This document shows positions 35,460 through 44,725 of a stretch of DNA of 64,000 nucleotides, one piece after another. The position numbers were made by a program, and so were the translations under genes. The DNA comes from Paramoeba atlantica (lineage: Eukaryota; Discosea): assembly GCA_977017575.1 (NCBI GenBank), contig CDRNVI010000024.1:124001-188000 (forward strand), read 5' to 3'. The first letter of the stretch is position 1. Each line of letters starts with the position of its first letter. The notes under the pieces were generated by a model. The model did no database searches. It saw only the letters and a list, made by a program, of their open reading frames with translations, and was not told the DNA's origin.

Positions 35460-37262
35460 TTATATTTTTGCAGCAGGATTTGCGGTACAATCCTCCTCCT
35501 TATAGGTAATAGCGAGAGTTGTAGAAGACAAGTCATCCTCCAGTAACAGTTGTGCAGATGTTGTTGATAAGCCAGGGTAGACCGCTTCTTCATCAACATA
35601 GGAACATATTACGGTTCGGCCATTAAATCTCCGCCCGGAAAGTGTTTGCTGCGCCAAGGTAGCTTCCTGCGATGTGCGATATACGGCGAAAGCTCGGCCA
35701 ACTGCGCCACGCACCGGGTGTTTCAACTCCCGAAAAAACTTTTCCATGGCGTCGTCAAAAGTTTCGTCGGTTGACAAGGGTACAGAGGTACTCTTCTCTC
35801 CACTATCCGTTATGGCTAACGGTTTTTGACTCTCTGGTGCTCGAGTGGGAACTTTTGGTGGATACCTTGTGATAATCAATTCTTCTAAGCACCCATAAGT
35901 CTCTAGCTCCGACTCAATGTCTTCGCGCAAATTTTCAAAATCCTCATCATCGTCGAGTTCCGACTCATCCACAAGATTGAGCAGCACAAGAACGCGTGTG
36001 GGCCCTCGTAGTCTACGTCCGCGGAAGTACCTTTGAACCACTCCTTCTATATTCTCATCAGGGTGCAACAGTGCTTTAAGAAAAGCATTCTTACGAGCCT
36101 CGTGCCCTGCATCCTCGGCGCAAATGAGCGATGCGCTAGACGCAACGGTCCGATCCGTCACTGCAATATACTGTGACAAAATCGATGGAGGACAAACAGA
36201 CGACAGCAACCGCAATAGTCCATCGGGAATTGACAACAAATTGCGCTGAACGGTGCTCCAGCGATCGTAGTGAGTCGCCACCCGACAATGCAGCGCGATC
36301 CCATTCCATTCCTCGCCGTCCAAGGCGGCAATAAGATTCTTCACCCCCTCCGGAGTATCATACAGAAAAAAAGCACACCCCGAATTCTGCGCAGAAGACT
36401 CCCCAGCAGAGAGAAACCACATATCTTGTACATTTCCAATTTCCGGGTCTGAAAACATTTCAACCAGCGCGTTTTTATCACCTTCCGATACCGGAAGCCC
36501 TGCAACATAGGCAAGGCACGGAATCGGAGTCTCCCCCATCGGGTCCTCCGGGGCGTTCTTCACTTTTCGTACCTTTAACAGCCCTGTGGCTCGGTGTCGG
36601 TTGGTGAACGGGGCGGTGTCCAGGGCGAGCGCTGCCACAGCATACCGTTCGTGGCGGAAATACACAAAACAGTAACGGTAGGGCTGGGTGAGATCGCCAG
36701 CCATCTCTACCCGCACCACAGGGGGCTGGGACGCATCATCGCTTCCTGAGGAAACGCTCGGGGAGGGGGGGAGAGAGGATTGAAAAAAGTGACACACATC
36801 AAGGTCGGTGGTGCCCTGGGGGAGGCCCCCGATGTAGAGTCTCCGTGCAGCATCTTGGGCCTCGGGGAGGAGTCTGGGGAACAGGGTTTCAGCAATGGAT
36901 TGTGAGAGATATCTAGCGGAGGGAACAAAATTGAAAGCACGAAGAAAAGGTACAAAACTACTCGGCACTGCATTAGTATACGGGACAAGAGCCCCATCAG
37001 TCCGATCGATATTACTATGTGATTTTTCTATTTTATTGTTTTTTGTATTGTGATCAGAAGACTGAGATATATTACTTGTAGAGGATACATTATCAGATTT
37101 TAAAGAAACAGATCGAGATGCAGATCTAGTACCCAAGATGACCTCAGAAAGCTCATCTATCGATACATTGGGAACAGCTTCAGACTCGGATTTTTCTCGT
37201 TGCTTCTTTGGATATATTTCTTTGTTTTGAGCATGGTGGACATACTCGTAGGTGCGCTTCAT
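35460..37262 (-). CDS. U2AF2: U2AF large subunit (U2AF65)
   Basis: 600 residues: a charged N-terminus, RRM1 from ~141 (RRLYIGGLPQGTTDLDVCHFF), RRM2 from ~249 (LAYVAGLPVSEGDKNALVEMF) and a C-terminal UHM-type RRM from ~427 (TRVLVLLNLVDESELDDDEDFENLREDI...GRRFNGRTVICSYVDEEAVYPG). The UHM matches human U2AF65 in its acidic helix and the RxF loop (GRRFNGR). U2AF65 reads the polypyrimidine tract at 3' splice sites, so in a trans-splicing genome it would help define every mRNA 5' end. An acidic/Thr-rich loop of ~35 residues expands the UHM. The N-terminal RS domain is short. Confidence 0.88.
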   Translation of the reverse strand: MKRTYEYVHHAQNKEIYPKKQREKSESEAVPNVSIDELSEVILGTRSASRSVSLKSDNVSSTSNISQSSDHNTKNNKIEKSHSNIDRTDGALVPYTNAVPSSFVPFLRAFNFVPSARYLSQSIAETLFPRLLPEAQDAARRLYIGGLPQGTTDLDVCHFFQSSLPPSPSVSSGSDDASQPPVVRVEMAGDLTQPYRYCFVYFRHERYAVAALALDTAPFTNRHRATGLLKVRKVKNAPEDPMGETPIPCLAYVAGLPVSEGDKNALVEMFSDPEIGNVQDMWFLSAGESSAQNSGCAFFLYDTPEGVKNLIAALDGEEWNGIALHCRVATHYDRWSTVQRNLLSIPDGLLRLLSSVCPPSILSQYIAVTDRTVASSASLICAEDAGHEARKNAFLKALLHPDENIEGVVQRYFRGRRLRGPTRVLVLLNLVDESELDDDEDFENLREDIESELETYGCLEELIITRYPPKVPTRAPESQKPLAITDSGEKSTSVPLSTDETFDDAMEKFFRELKHPVRGAVGRAFAVYRTSQEATLAQQTLSGRRFNGRTVICSYVDEEAVYPGLSTTSAQLLLEDDLSSTTLAITYKEEDCTANPAAKI

Positions 37263-37790
37263 TTACAGGGTATTTAATTGGAAAAAAAGTGCCTTTTGAG
37301 TGCTTCTAGGTAACTAAAATAATCTATCGGCATGTTGTCTTAGAGGCGCTAGATAATCTAGTGTCTGTACAGTGACATAAATCAAATTTGTAGGACGCCA
37401 AACATTATTCATTAGAATAAAGGACACATTCAATACAATGTACATTGTATACCGTAACAAGAGAAACGAAATTGTATGTGTGACAACATACACAATGTAT
37501 AAAAAATACAGTGTATGCTCATGATGTGGTGCATACTGCGCTTTAACAAGTCAAGTCAACGCTGAAGCGTATCGGAATGCAAACAGGAAAATCTGTTTGC
37601 ATGAGCGCGACACAGTGGATGTATCGTCTGAGCGGACTCAGTACAGTTTGACATAAACCAATTGTGTATCTGTGTCAAATCTAAATAATCAGACGAATTG
37701 GACTGGTTTACTTAAACTTGGCATTGCACGCTTTCCAGCAACATAACTCTTTTAAACAAACTCTGAAGTGAAGTTACTGGGATGTACTAT
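37263..37790. other. Intergenic with several hairpins
   Basis: No gene seen. Inverted repeats are frequent: ATGCAAACAG/CTGTTTGCAT at 37577-37602, TTTGACA/TGTCAAA at about 37649-37682, and GTAC-centred words (AATGTACATT, CATACACAATGTAT) at 37430-37500. Could be mRNA 5'/3' processing DNA or an unrecognised RNA. Confidence 0.45.
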
Positions 37791-38237
37791 TTACTCCTCA
37801 CTTGCCCATTCGTGTGGTATGGAGCGATCGGGAAAGTATTCTTTCCACAATGACTGCATCAATTTTTTACGTCCAGAATACTCGCCCCCATACGTCCCCA
37901 GACAATACTTCCAGTGAATGTCACTAAGTCGTTGCGCGGCGTTCTTTTTCTTTTCATCCCGCAAGCATCGGTAATACGCGTCTCGCTCTCTTTGACATTT
38001 CCACAAGGTCCATTGCTTGTCCTGCGTGCATCGCGCCATAGCCTTTTCATGTTCATAACAAGTCCGAGAAATCTCGCCTTTCAAAACGTTGTTCAGATCC
38101 GCTTGGACCCAATGGGGGACCGAACGTGCCCCTCTGCTGTCAATCATCGCGTAGTCCTCGTCTAATATGCGATGCATTGTATTCGGGCCAGAGCTTTGCC
38201 GAGAAAATGGAGACTCCTCATGCTGTATCGCACTCAT
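37791..38237 (-). CDS. Twin CX9C protein, CMC1-like mitochondrial assembly factor
   Basis: 148 residues. CYEHEKAMARC and CQRERDAYYRC are two CX9C motifs 10 residues apart in the centre, the coiled-coil-helix pair of intermembrane-space proteins imported by Mia40/Erv1. The pattern with K-A after the first Cys and YxxC resembles CMC1/CMC2, cytochrome oxidase copper-assembly factors. The N-terminal ~50 residues are polar. The C-terminal 55 residues (LSDIHWKYCLGTYGGEYSGRKK) are an extension not found in yeast CMC1. Confidence 0.75.
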   Translation of the reverse strand: MSAIQHEESPFSRQSSGPNTMHRILDEDYAMIDSRGARSVPHWVQADLNNVLKGEISRTCYEHEKAMARCTQDKQWTLWKCQRERDAYYRCLRDEKKKNAAQRLSDIHWKYCLGTYGGEYSGRKKLMQSLWKEYFPDRSIPHEWASEE

Positions 38238-38494
38238 TGAAAATGGTTCTCGTTCTCAACGTGGAAGATATCAAAAGTGTTAATATTGGGGTACTTTAAG
38301 TTAGTATTTTCTATTATTTTTATTAAAGAACTTACATAAAGTTGACACATGCGTCATGCAAATAATCAAAATAAACAATTACATAAGCATTGTAAATGTG
38401 TTGTGCATACACGCTCGTATACGGTGGGCATACGAACCGTGTATCAATAATCATCTTCACAAAACATTTTGCTGATAAGCTACTATCATTCGAT

Positions 38495-40042
38495 TTATCC
38501 CTTTTTATGAAAAAGCGGAGTACTACACGGAAAAAGAGTCACGCCCCTCCATTCACCATATATAGTGGAAACTATCGAAAGCGATCCAAAATATTGTTTC
38601 AAGATCGAACGTAAGATGTCACATTCCTTGCATAGGTACCTCCACCAAGGTATGGACTTTGGGCTTATAGTTGTTACCCCAGATGAAAGTGTTTGCATAT
38701 GAACACTTACGGGATAGTTACTTCGATGTTGCATCCAATGTAGAGTCCACATAACAGGATTATTTACGACAAGCGCGGCCATTGTGACCATAAACACGCG
38801 AAGTAATCCTACTTTGAGTACCAGTATCGTGTAATAAAAGTAGTATAGTGCAATGGTTGGGTATAAAAAGCATAGCGGGGTAAACAGCAATGTCCCGAGA
38901 AGGAAACGATCGAGTTGAAAGTCGACGGTGTCAACACGATTGCCGCGCAAAGGATTTTTTTTCTTACCTCGGAATACGCGAAAAAGAGAACGAATAAATA
39001 TTAACACCGTGTGATAAAAGTAAGCCAGGAAGCTGTGCACAAGGTAAATATGCAATGACAGAAATGAAATAAAATCCGACATGACACACAGAATAAACGA
39101 GAGACCGAATGGCACCAAACATTGAAGACTGTAAAGCACGGCGGTGCTCTCAACAAAAGTACTAAATACCGGGAGGAAAGTCTTTACGACAAATAATGCT
39201 GTGTCGGCATGTAGCTCATTTAATGCCTCGTTGGACTTAAATCCCGCTGGCCATCCACGAAACCACTGGAGATACTCTACCGGTTCGTTGTACAGGAGAT
39301 CTGCGAGAAGGGACTTTAAATGGGATATAAATGGGAGCAGCGAGGTGAGGAACCATACCCCAAGAAATATGTCCACTAGTTCTAAAAGCAGCGTAAAATA
39401 TATTCCTGTGTGAAATACGCGACGACACCTTGCTTCTATGCATTGCAACGACTGTGGCTTTCCCACTGATTGTGCAAATTTTCTAAATACAAAAATCGGT
39501 ACATCACAAAGTCTTTTCAAAGGATACTGCGCACAGATGGCAATCCTTGAGACAATGTGAGCTATTCGACTCTGTGAGAAACATAAAACTGCAGAGTTGC
39601 TGCGAGGCTTCATTTTGGAACCTAGACCTCCGAAAAGCCATCTTGGGTAAGAAACCGATGGAATGTATGTATAGATTAGCACAATTTGAGGGATCTTAGT
39701 ATTCTTAGAAATAAAATTTGCTTTTTCACTCGCCCTGGTGGGAGGGAAAGTACGCTTGCACGCAACGAAACTATTTTCAGTGGTGTCCTCCAATATACAC
39801 CAGCAATCATCTGGAAGGCCGTCAGAAGCTTCACAAGTTTTTAAATCTGCGGGTGGAGTATCACTGCAAGATTTCAAACTCATCCATGCGAGCCTTCCCA
39901 AAAGAGAATCTTCCTTTAAATCTTTCGAATTTGAAGTGCAGGTGACCAATATGAAATTCTCTTTTCGGTACCCCCATAGAAAAGATCCACTTAAACATTT
40001 GATATGTCTCGGCCACAAAAGGTGCAAAACTTCCGAAGACAT
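38495..40042 (-). CDS. PIGQ: PIG-Q/Gpi1 subunit of the GPI-GlcNAc transferase
   Basis: 515 residues with four to six membrane spans in the C-terminal two-thirds. The family core is clear: FRGKKKNPLRGNRVDTVDF, LDRFLLGTLLFTPLCFLYPT and IALYYFYYTIL match Gpi1's LFRGKK.N.LR.R.D...YDLDQLLLGTLLF. The complex makes GlcNAc-PI, the first step of GPI anchors, at the cytosolic face of the ER; GPI anchors dominate kinetoplastid surfaces. The N-terminal ~170 soluble residues are divergent. Confidence 0.88.
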   Translation of the reverse strand: MSSEVLHLLWPRHIKCLSGSFLWGYRKENFILVTCTSNSKDLKEDSLLGRLAWMSLKSCSDTPPADLKTCEASDGLPDDCWCILEDTTENSFVACKRTFPPTRASEKANFISKNTKIPQIVLIYTYIPSVSYPRWLFGGLGSKMKPRSNSAVLCFSQSRIAHIVSRIAICAQYPLKRLCDVPIFVFRKFAQSVGKPQSLQCIEARCRRVFHTGIYFTLLLELVDIFLGVWFLTSLLPFISHLKSLLADLLYNEPVEYLQWFRGWPAGFKSNEALNELHADTALFVVKTFLPVFSTFVESTAVLYSLQCLVPFGLSFILCVMSDFISFLSLHIYLVHSFLAYFYHTVLIFIRSLFRVFRGKKKNPLRGNRVDTVDFQLDRFLLGTLLFTPLCFLYPTIALYYFYYTILVLKVGLLRVFMVTMAALVVNNPVMWTLHWMQHRSNYPVSVHMQTLSSGVTTISPKSIPWWRYLCKECDILRSILKQYFGSLSIVSTIYGEWRGVTLFPCSTPLFHKKG

Positions 40043-40185
40043 GCAAGCTAGGTGTACTTACTCTGGGGTTGATTACATGACTACGTAATATAAAATAGGA
40101 GCACAAAAAATTTATCATTAACGACATAACAAATGCATTTGCATGCAGGTTTGCTGAATATTTGCACGTAGAAATCGCATGTAGA

Positions 40186-40223
40186 ATCTCATAAATTTAT
40201 TAATATCTCATAAATTTATTAAT
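40186..40223. repeat. Tandem 19-bp duplication
   Basis: ATCTCATAAATTTATTAAT occurs twice head to tail without spacer, in the 5' flank of the PIGQ gene / 3' flank of the PPR gene. Confidence 0.9.
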
Positions 40224-40306
40224 CACTTCGAGTGAAACGCCTACATACTTCTGGAAATGTAATTGAAAAGTATAGTCTGATATGAATAATGAAAGCTGTC
40301 CTTTTT

Positions 40307-42178
40307 TCATGACTTCAACATTGGTCTGTGCCTTTTAAAGGTGTTTAATCCAGGCTTGTCAGAGCCGTCCCCGAGGAGAGCAGGCACGTCCATTGTACCA
40401 GGCGTATCCTGCCTACCATAAGGTCGGAGTATTGTTTTAAACATCTCGTCAAACTCTAGGTACTCCGAAGGCGTGTGGTCTTTTCGAGGATCAACCTTGT
40501 TTAACTCCTCCTCCATGGCTGTACAGAGTGTGTCATCCCCGCAATGATGCGCCGAAAAGCGAACCAGTCGGGTCGTTTCAACACTAAGAGGTGTCAGACC
40601 CGCGTCTCGGGCTTTCATCCAAAACTCGATGGCTCGCATCCAGTGTCCCTGAGCTACGTTGGCTGCGATCAGAATATTTGAGAGATCCCACCGTGGTTGT
40701 GGCCGACAGTTGTCAATCAACCGTCCATGAATGGCAAACAAAACGGCCCAGTTCCTTTCCGTAAATGCTCTTCCCATAATACTTGCATACAAATCCGGTG
40801 CATTCGCCCGCAACGCCCCCGAGGAAAGCCCCCGATTCATCAACCGCAGCGCTTGTGCGGAACTCCCCACATCACTTGACTGCAAATACGCCGTAAACAC
40901 CCTTTCCACCAAATACTCACTCGGCACCATCCCCCTCTCCCTCATCTCCCCCAGCAACCCCATCCCCACCTCCCACGGCCCCGCACTCGGGCACAGCACA
41001 TTCCCCCTCCCCCTCCCCAGCGCCCTCACCACCTCCTCATACTCCAACGCCCCGACCCTTAGCCCGTTCCGCTGCAGCCCCCGCAGCAGCCCCAGCCCCA
41101 CCCCCCACGCCCCGGTCTCCTCCGCCGCGTGCAGCCCCATATGCACCGCCGCCTCATGGGGGGTCACCCCAACCGACAGCACGTGCCGGAGCACCGCGAC
41201 CACCTTCTCGTACCGCGCGGCCCGGTGACAGGCCAGCACGACGCGGTCGAAGGCGGGGGCCTCCACGGGGGATACCGCGTGGGGGGGGCGCGTGAGGTGG
41301 AGCAGGGCGTGGCAGGCGCTGTGCCACTGGGCCCCGAGCGCGTAGGCGTGGAGCAGGGCGGTGAGGAGGGGAGGGGGGGGGGAGGGGGCGTGGGGGTGGT
41401 GGGAGAGGAAGAGGGCGACGGCACGGGGCCACTGGGCGCTGAGGGTGCAGAGGGGGAGGAGGAGGAGGTAGCTCGCGGGGGTGAGGCGTACGGGGAGGGG
41501 GGAGGGGGTAGAGGTAGGGCTCATGGTGGGGGTAGAGGCCGTGTGGTTAGGTGTAGTGTTCGGTGGGGGGGGAGATGGAGTGGTGGAGGTAGTGGTCGAA
41601 GCTGTAGAGGTGCGGCTGTAGGGGTGGGATGGGGTGCTGTTAGATGTAGACGGAGGGGGTGTGGAGAGACGTGGGGGAGAGGAGGAGGAGGGAGAGGGAG
41701 AGGAGGATGGGTGTGTCATGGGGACACGGTCCTCGGCAGGGGGATAGAGGGAGAGTGCCGCGAACCAGCCGTTTTCGAAGGATCGACAGGCGCGGTAAAA
41801 AGTGTGGTAGGGACGTAGGAAGAGGTCATGCTGGGCGGAGAAGGGGGTGGGTTGTGGGGGGTAGGTTGGGATGTTGGGGTGGTGGAATGGGGCTGCGGGA
41901 GGGCGGTGGGAAGAGAGCTGAAAGTTTGCTTCTTCTTCAGCAGGCGTGTGGATATATTTCTGGTAGTACTGCATGGTGTGCTGCAAGGGCTCGAGACGTG
42001 GACTGTGAGCTCGGAGAGCGTCAAGGAGTCGGCAGGTAGTGTCGGGGGTCAGAGGCACATGGTGGTGCATTGCGTCCATTACGGCGCACATAGCGAGTTC
42101 CCATTGGGTGCACTGGCGCAGAAATTGGTGGAGTAAATGACGTCTAGCGACTAGTGTCCGTGTCCCTGCGCGAGGCAT
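40307..42178 (-). CDS. PPR-like helical-repeat protein, probably mitochondrial
   Basis: 623 residues. The C-terminal half shows spaced helical pairs in PPR style (GLHAAEETGAWGVGLGLLRGL, LEYEEVVRALG, MGLLGEMRERGMVPSEYLVERVFTAYL, ANVAQGHWMRAIEFWMKARDAGLTP). PPR tracts bind single-stranded RNA, mostly in organelles, and kinetoplastids have many. The N-terminus (MPRAGTRTLVARRHLLHQFLRQ) is basic and amphipathic like a presequence. Residues ~125-215 are Pro/Ser/Thr repeats encoded by an extremely CT/CA-biased stretch (41280-41720), so the same DNA is open in several frames. Two other frames there are shadows. Confidence 0.72.
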   Translation of the reverse strand: MPRAGTRTLVARRHLLHQFLRQCTQWELAMCAVMDAMHHHVPLTPDTTCRLLDALRAHSPRLEPLQHTMQYYQKYIHTPAEEEANFQLSSHRPPAAPFHHPNIPTYPPQPTPFSAQHDLFLRPYHTFYRACRSFENGWFAALSLYPPAEDRVPMTHPSSSPSPSSSSPPRLSTPPPSTSNSTPSHPYSRTSTASTTTSTTPSPPPPNTTPNHTASTPTMSPTSTPSPLPVRLTPASYLLLLPLCTLSAQWPRAVALFLSHHPHAPSPPPPLLTALLHAYALGAQWHSACHALLHLTRPPHAVSPVEAPAFDRVVLACHRAARYEKVVAVLRHVLSVGVTPHEAAVHMGLHAAEETGAWGVGLGLLRGLQRNGLRVGALEYEEVVRALGRGRGNVLCPSAGPWEVGMGLLGEMRERGMVPSEYLVERVFTAYLQSSDVGSSAQALRLMNRGLSSGALRANAPDLYASIMGRAFTERNWAVLFAIHGRLIDNCRPQPRWDLSNILIAANVAQGHWMRAIEFWMKARDAGLTPLSVETTRLVRFSAHHCGDDTLCTAMEEELNKVDPRKDHTPSEYLEFDEMFKTILRPYGRQDTPGTMDVPALLGDGSDKPGLNTFKRHRPMLKS

Positions 42179-42430
42179 CGCCTGTTTGCTGTGTATCTTT
42201 TCAGAAGGATGGGTTCCGCATTTACATTAGAAGAAACAAACGTGACCTGTAAACTAAGACCTCGAACTTTAAAATCTCAAATAGAAGGTAGTTTAGTTCG
42301 TGGTGATTTATAGTTAAAAACAGTTTTTTACCCTGGTACTCGTATTTTACGATTTGCTGTTTACTCATCTTTCTCCAAACCTTGGTTGACACGAGCACAA
42401 ATCAATTTGGTGTGGACTTCGTTTACTGGA

Positions 42431-43096
42431 CTACAATTTTGGAACGCAAGCATCGATACGTAAATAAGATGAGGGAATCCAACCTTTGAGGATGGACTCA
42501 TGGGCTAAGTGCTTCTGCGCCAGGGTCCATAAGGAATCGGTGTCCTCAGTATGAACCCAAACCTCTTCTCCGGCGACAACAGAGAGTTCCTTCTCATCTC
42601 GTGCGTTGAAGTCGTACAGGACAGTTGCCTTGGGGAGTCCTGGGTCTACGTTTTGAGAGGGTGTAGTAGCTCCCGTGTCATGTTCCTTATTGCCGGCTTT
42701 TGAGGATTCTACCTTTTGTGCACGTTGGGTATCCGATTTTTCTTTTGTACTCTCCTCAATAGCCTTACTCGGATTTATTTTTATTCTTGACTCGTCCTGC
42801 CACAATGCCTTTTCTATAAAATATGCTGCCGCCGCGAGAAGGGCGAAAAGTGACAACCTTCGTGAGGCTCTCACAAGTGATGGAGGTAGAATTCGTTGTA
42901 GACCTCGAAACGTGTGATATACGGTAAACATCATGGTAAATAATTCATAACCCCCCTGAAGAAGGGAGTGCAGCAGTGCACGAACGTTTTGCCATTGAGG
43001 TGTGGGTTGGGGTGAGGTGCCCATGGCAGGGGGAGGACCTCTCATACGGGCTCCTGAATTTCCTTCCATCATGTGCGACGTAGTGAATGCATTCAT
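42431..43096 (-). CDS. PEX13: Peroxin 13 with SH3 domain and PTS1-like tail
   Basis: 221 residues. A Gly/Pro-rich N-terminus, a membrane span at about 81-98 (LSLFALLAAAAYFIEKALW) and a C-terminal SH3 domain at about 156-214 (VLYDF at 159-163, W190, GWIPSSYL at 205-212). PEX13 is part of the docking complex that receives PEX5 and PEX7 at the peroxisomal/glycosomal membrane. The last three residues are PKL, close to the PTS1 consensus; trypanosomatid PEX13 is reported to end in a PTS1-like TKL, so this supports both identity and lineage. It is shorter than animal PEX13 (about 400 residues). Confidence 0.82.
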   Translation of the reverse strand: MNAFTTSHMMEGNSGARMRGPPPAMGTSPQPTPQWQNVRALLHSLLQGGYELFTMMFTVYHTFRGLQRILPPSLVRASRRLSLFALLAAAAYFIEKALWQDESRIKINPSKAIEESTKEKSDTQRAQKVESSKAGNKEHDTGATTPSQNVDPGLPKATVLYDFNARDEKELSVVAGEEVWVHTEDTDSLWTLAQKHLAHESILKGWIPSSYLRIDACVPKL

Positions 43097-43361
43097 AAAG
43101 TGATCACGGAAAATAGAGGAAAAATAACTGAAACAAGGATAGCAAATAAAGTAGAATAAATTCTATCGAATAGAGTACGCCTTCCACAAGTCAAGAAACG
43201 TTCACTATATTCTCAGCCCTCAAGGTCAATTCGGGATGAGCTCCCGGTGAACGTCTTTGGAGTATTTACGATGAAACACAAAATCGCACTTTGAGATCAT
43301 CTTACACGATATCTTACACGTTATCGATACGCTCCGCAATAATATATTTTTTCTGCCATCC

Positions 43362-44378
43362 CTACTCCTCAATATTTTTACCAAAAAGGGGCATTCCAAC
43401 ACACACCTCCTGCCCTTCCTTGACGAGCATCGGGAGCTCTTTGGGAATGTCAAGGAGAAGCACAACACAGGACCCGAAAGCAAAATGCCCCAGACACTCG
43501 CCTTGCCTGGCATGATACCCAATGTTGTAGTCATAATGTACCGCATGGGTGCGAACATCAAATCGATTCGTTTTAACTCGCTGGTCGTAGTCAAGTCGCA
43601 CACTACCCACATTGGTAGCCCCAACAGCAACTAAAGAACATTTCTCCCCTTGTAGCACCACACGCTCATTGGACACAAGCAATCGTGGAAGCCAACGTAG
43701 CGCAGTCGATGTCACAGGAAGTAACGCCCCGGGAATGTGAACACTATGCATGATATTAAAATCCACAGGGGCGTGAAAACGATGATAATCCCCTGGTCTC
43801 AAATGAAACACTAAACACACGCGTCGCTCACTCTCTCGACAACGCAACACCTCGCGTTGTAGAAAGTTAGATAGCCGAAAGGAACACCCTTTGACTTGCT
43901 CAATCATCACATCAGCGCTCTCGGTGGTTTCAGGGATGGGAATAACACGTACGAGCTCACCATCGCAGGGCGAGGTGGCGACGGTGTCGGTTAGCAAATG
44001 CGACACCACACGGCGAGTCGAGTGTTCTCGGGTAAAAAATTGTTGCAATGTGCGATAGGAGGTGAGGCCTTCCTCCGGGAAGTCAATCCCGTAGAGGTAA
44101 ATAAAGGTTCGAATCGCACGTTGATGGACCCAAACGGGGAGGTACTCGCTGGAGGCGATGTTTCCGAAGGCGCGACTGAGTGCGTTCAGGGGGAGGGAGT
44201 ACAAAAAGGAGACCATAAGAGGGGAGGCAACGCTGTCGGGGGGGCGGGTGTAGCTTGCGGTGGCGTAGGAGTAGAGGACGGAGAGAGGCACCGCAAGTGC
44301 AACCCCGGCGAGGCATTTATGCCAGAGCCAGGGTCGTAACGGATTCGAGTAGGGAAGACAGCGAGAGGCTGAGCTCAT
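43362..44378 (-). CDS. PSD1: Phosphatidylserine decarboxylase proenzyme
   Basis: 338 residues. PSD converts phosphatidylserine to phosphatidylethanolamine, normally in the mitochondrial inner membrane. Family marks are FTREHS (RYPQFF region: TLQQFFTREHS), SPCDGE, FHLRPGDYHRFHAPVD and GATNVGS. The self-cleavage site, usually LGST, reads FGSC with the pyruvoyl-forming Ser at about 303. The N-terminus has an Arg-rich start and a hydrophobic span at about 20-45 (CLAGVALAVPLSVLYSYA), as in PSD1. The DNA is GC-rich toward the start codon. Confidence 0.92.
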   Translation of the reverse strand: MSSASRCLPYSNPLRPWLWHKCLAGVALAVPLSVLYSYATASYTRPPDSVASPLMVSFLYSLPLNALSRAFGNIASSEYLPVWVHQRAIRTFIYLYGIDFPEEGLTSYRTLQQFFTREHSTRRVVSHLLTDTVATSPCDGELVRVIPIPETTESADVMIEQVKGCSFRLSNFLQREVLRCRESERRVCLVFHLRPGDYHRFHAPVDFNIMHSVHIPGALLPVTSTALRWLPRLLVSNERVVLQGEKCSLVAVGATNVGSVRLDYDQRVKTNRFDVRTHAVHYDYNIGYHARQGECLGHFAFGSCVVLLLDIPKELPMLVKEGQEVCVGMPLFGKNIEE

Positions 44379-44725
44379 GGTGCGAAATGAGGACGGGCAA
44401 TGATGGACGAGCGATGCGAAATCGACTTTCGAAAGAACAGAATGTGTTCGAGTCTTAAGAATTCTGGAGACAATTTTTCCAGGTCATTGTTTTCTGGCTG
44501 TTCCTATGGAAAGCAAATTATTAATATTACGCTCAAAACGTTTCATCATTTGGGTAGTGTTCCAGAGAAATAAAAGCGTCTCTTTAAAACCAGACATAAA
44601 ACTCCGTTTTTATTATAGGCGAAATAAAGGTCAAAGGGAGAAAAGAGAAAAAAAGCATACCCCAAGTAAGAGAGATTTGACCAACAGATTTGGCCAAGTA
44701 CGAAAAAAATTGTCACTTTCTGGCA
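44379..44725. other. Intergenic, no gene seen
   Basis: Spacer between PSD and the second PPR gene; A/G-rich on plus near 44630-44660, hence pyrimidine-rich on the transcribed strand. Nothing else recognised. Confidence 0.5.

Noticed and set aside
41129-42136. Long plus-strand and alternative minus-strand frames over the PPR gene
   Set aside because: Biased CT/GA DNA keeps several frames open; only the 40307-42178 frame has helical-repeat sequence.
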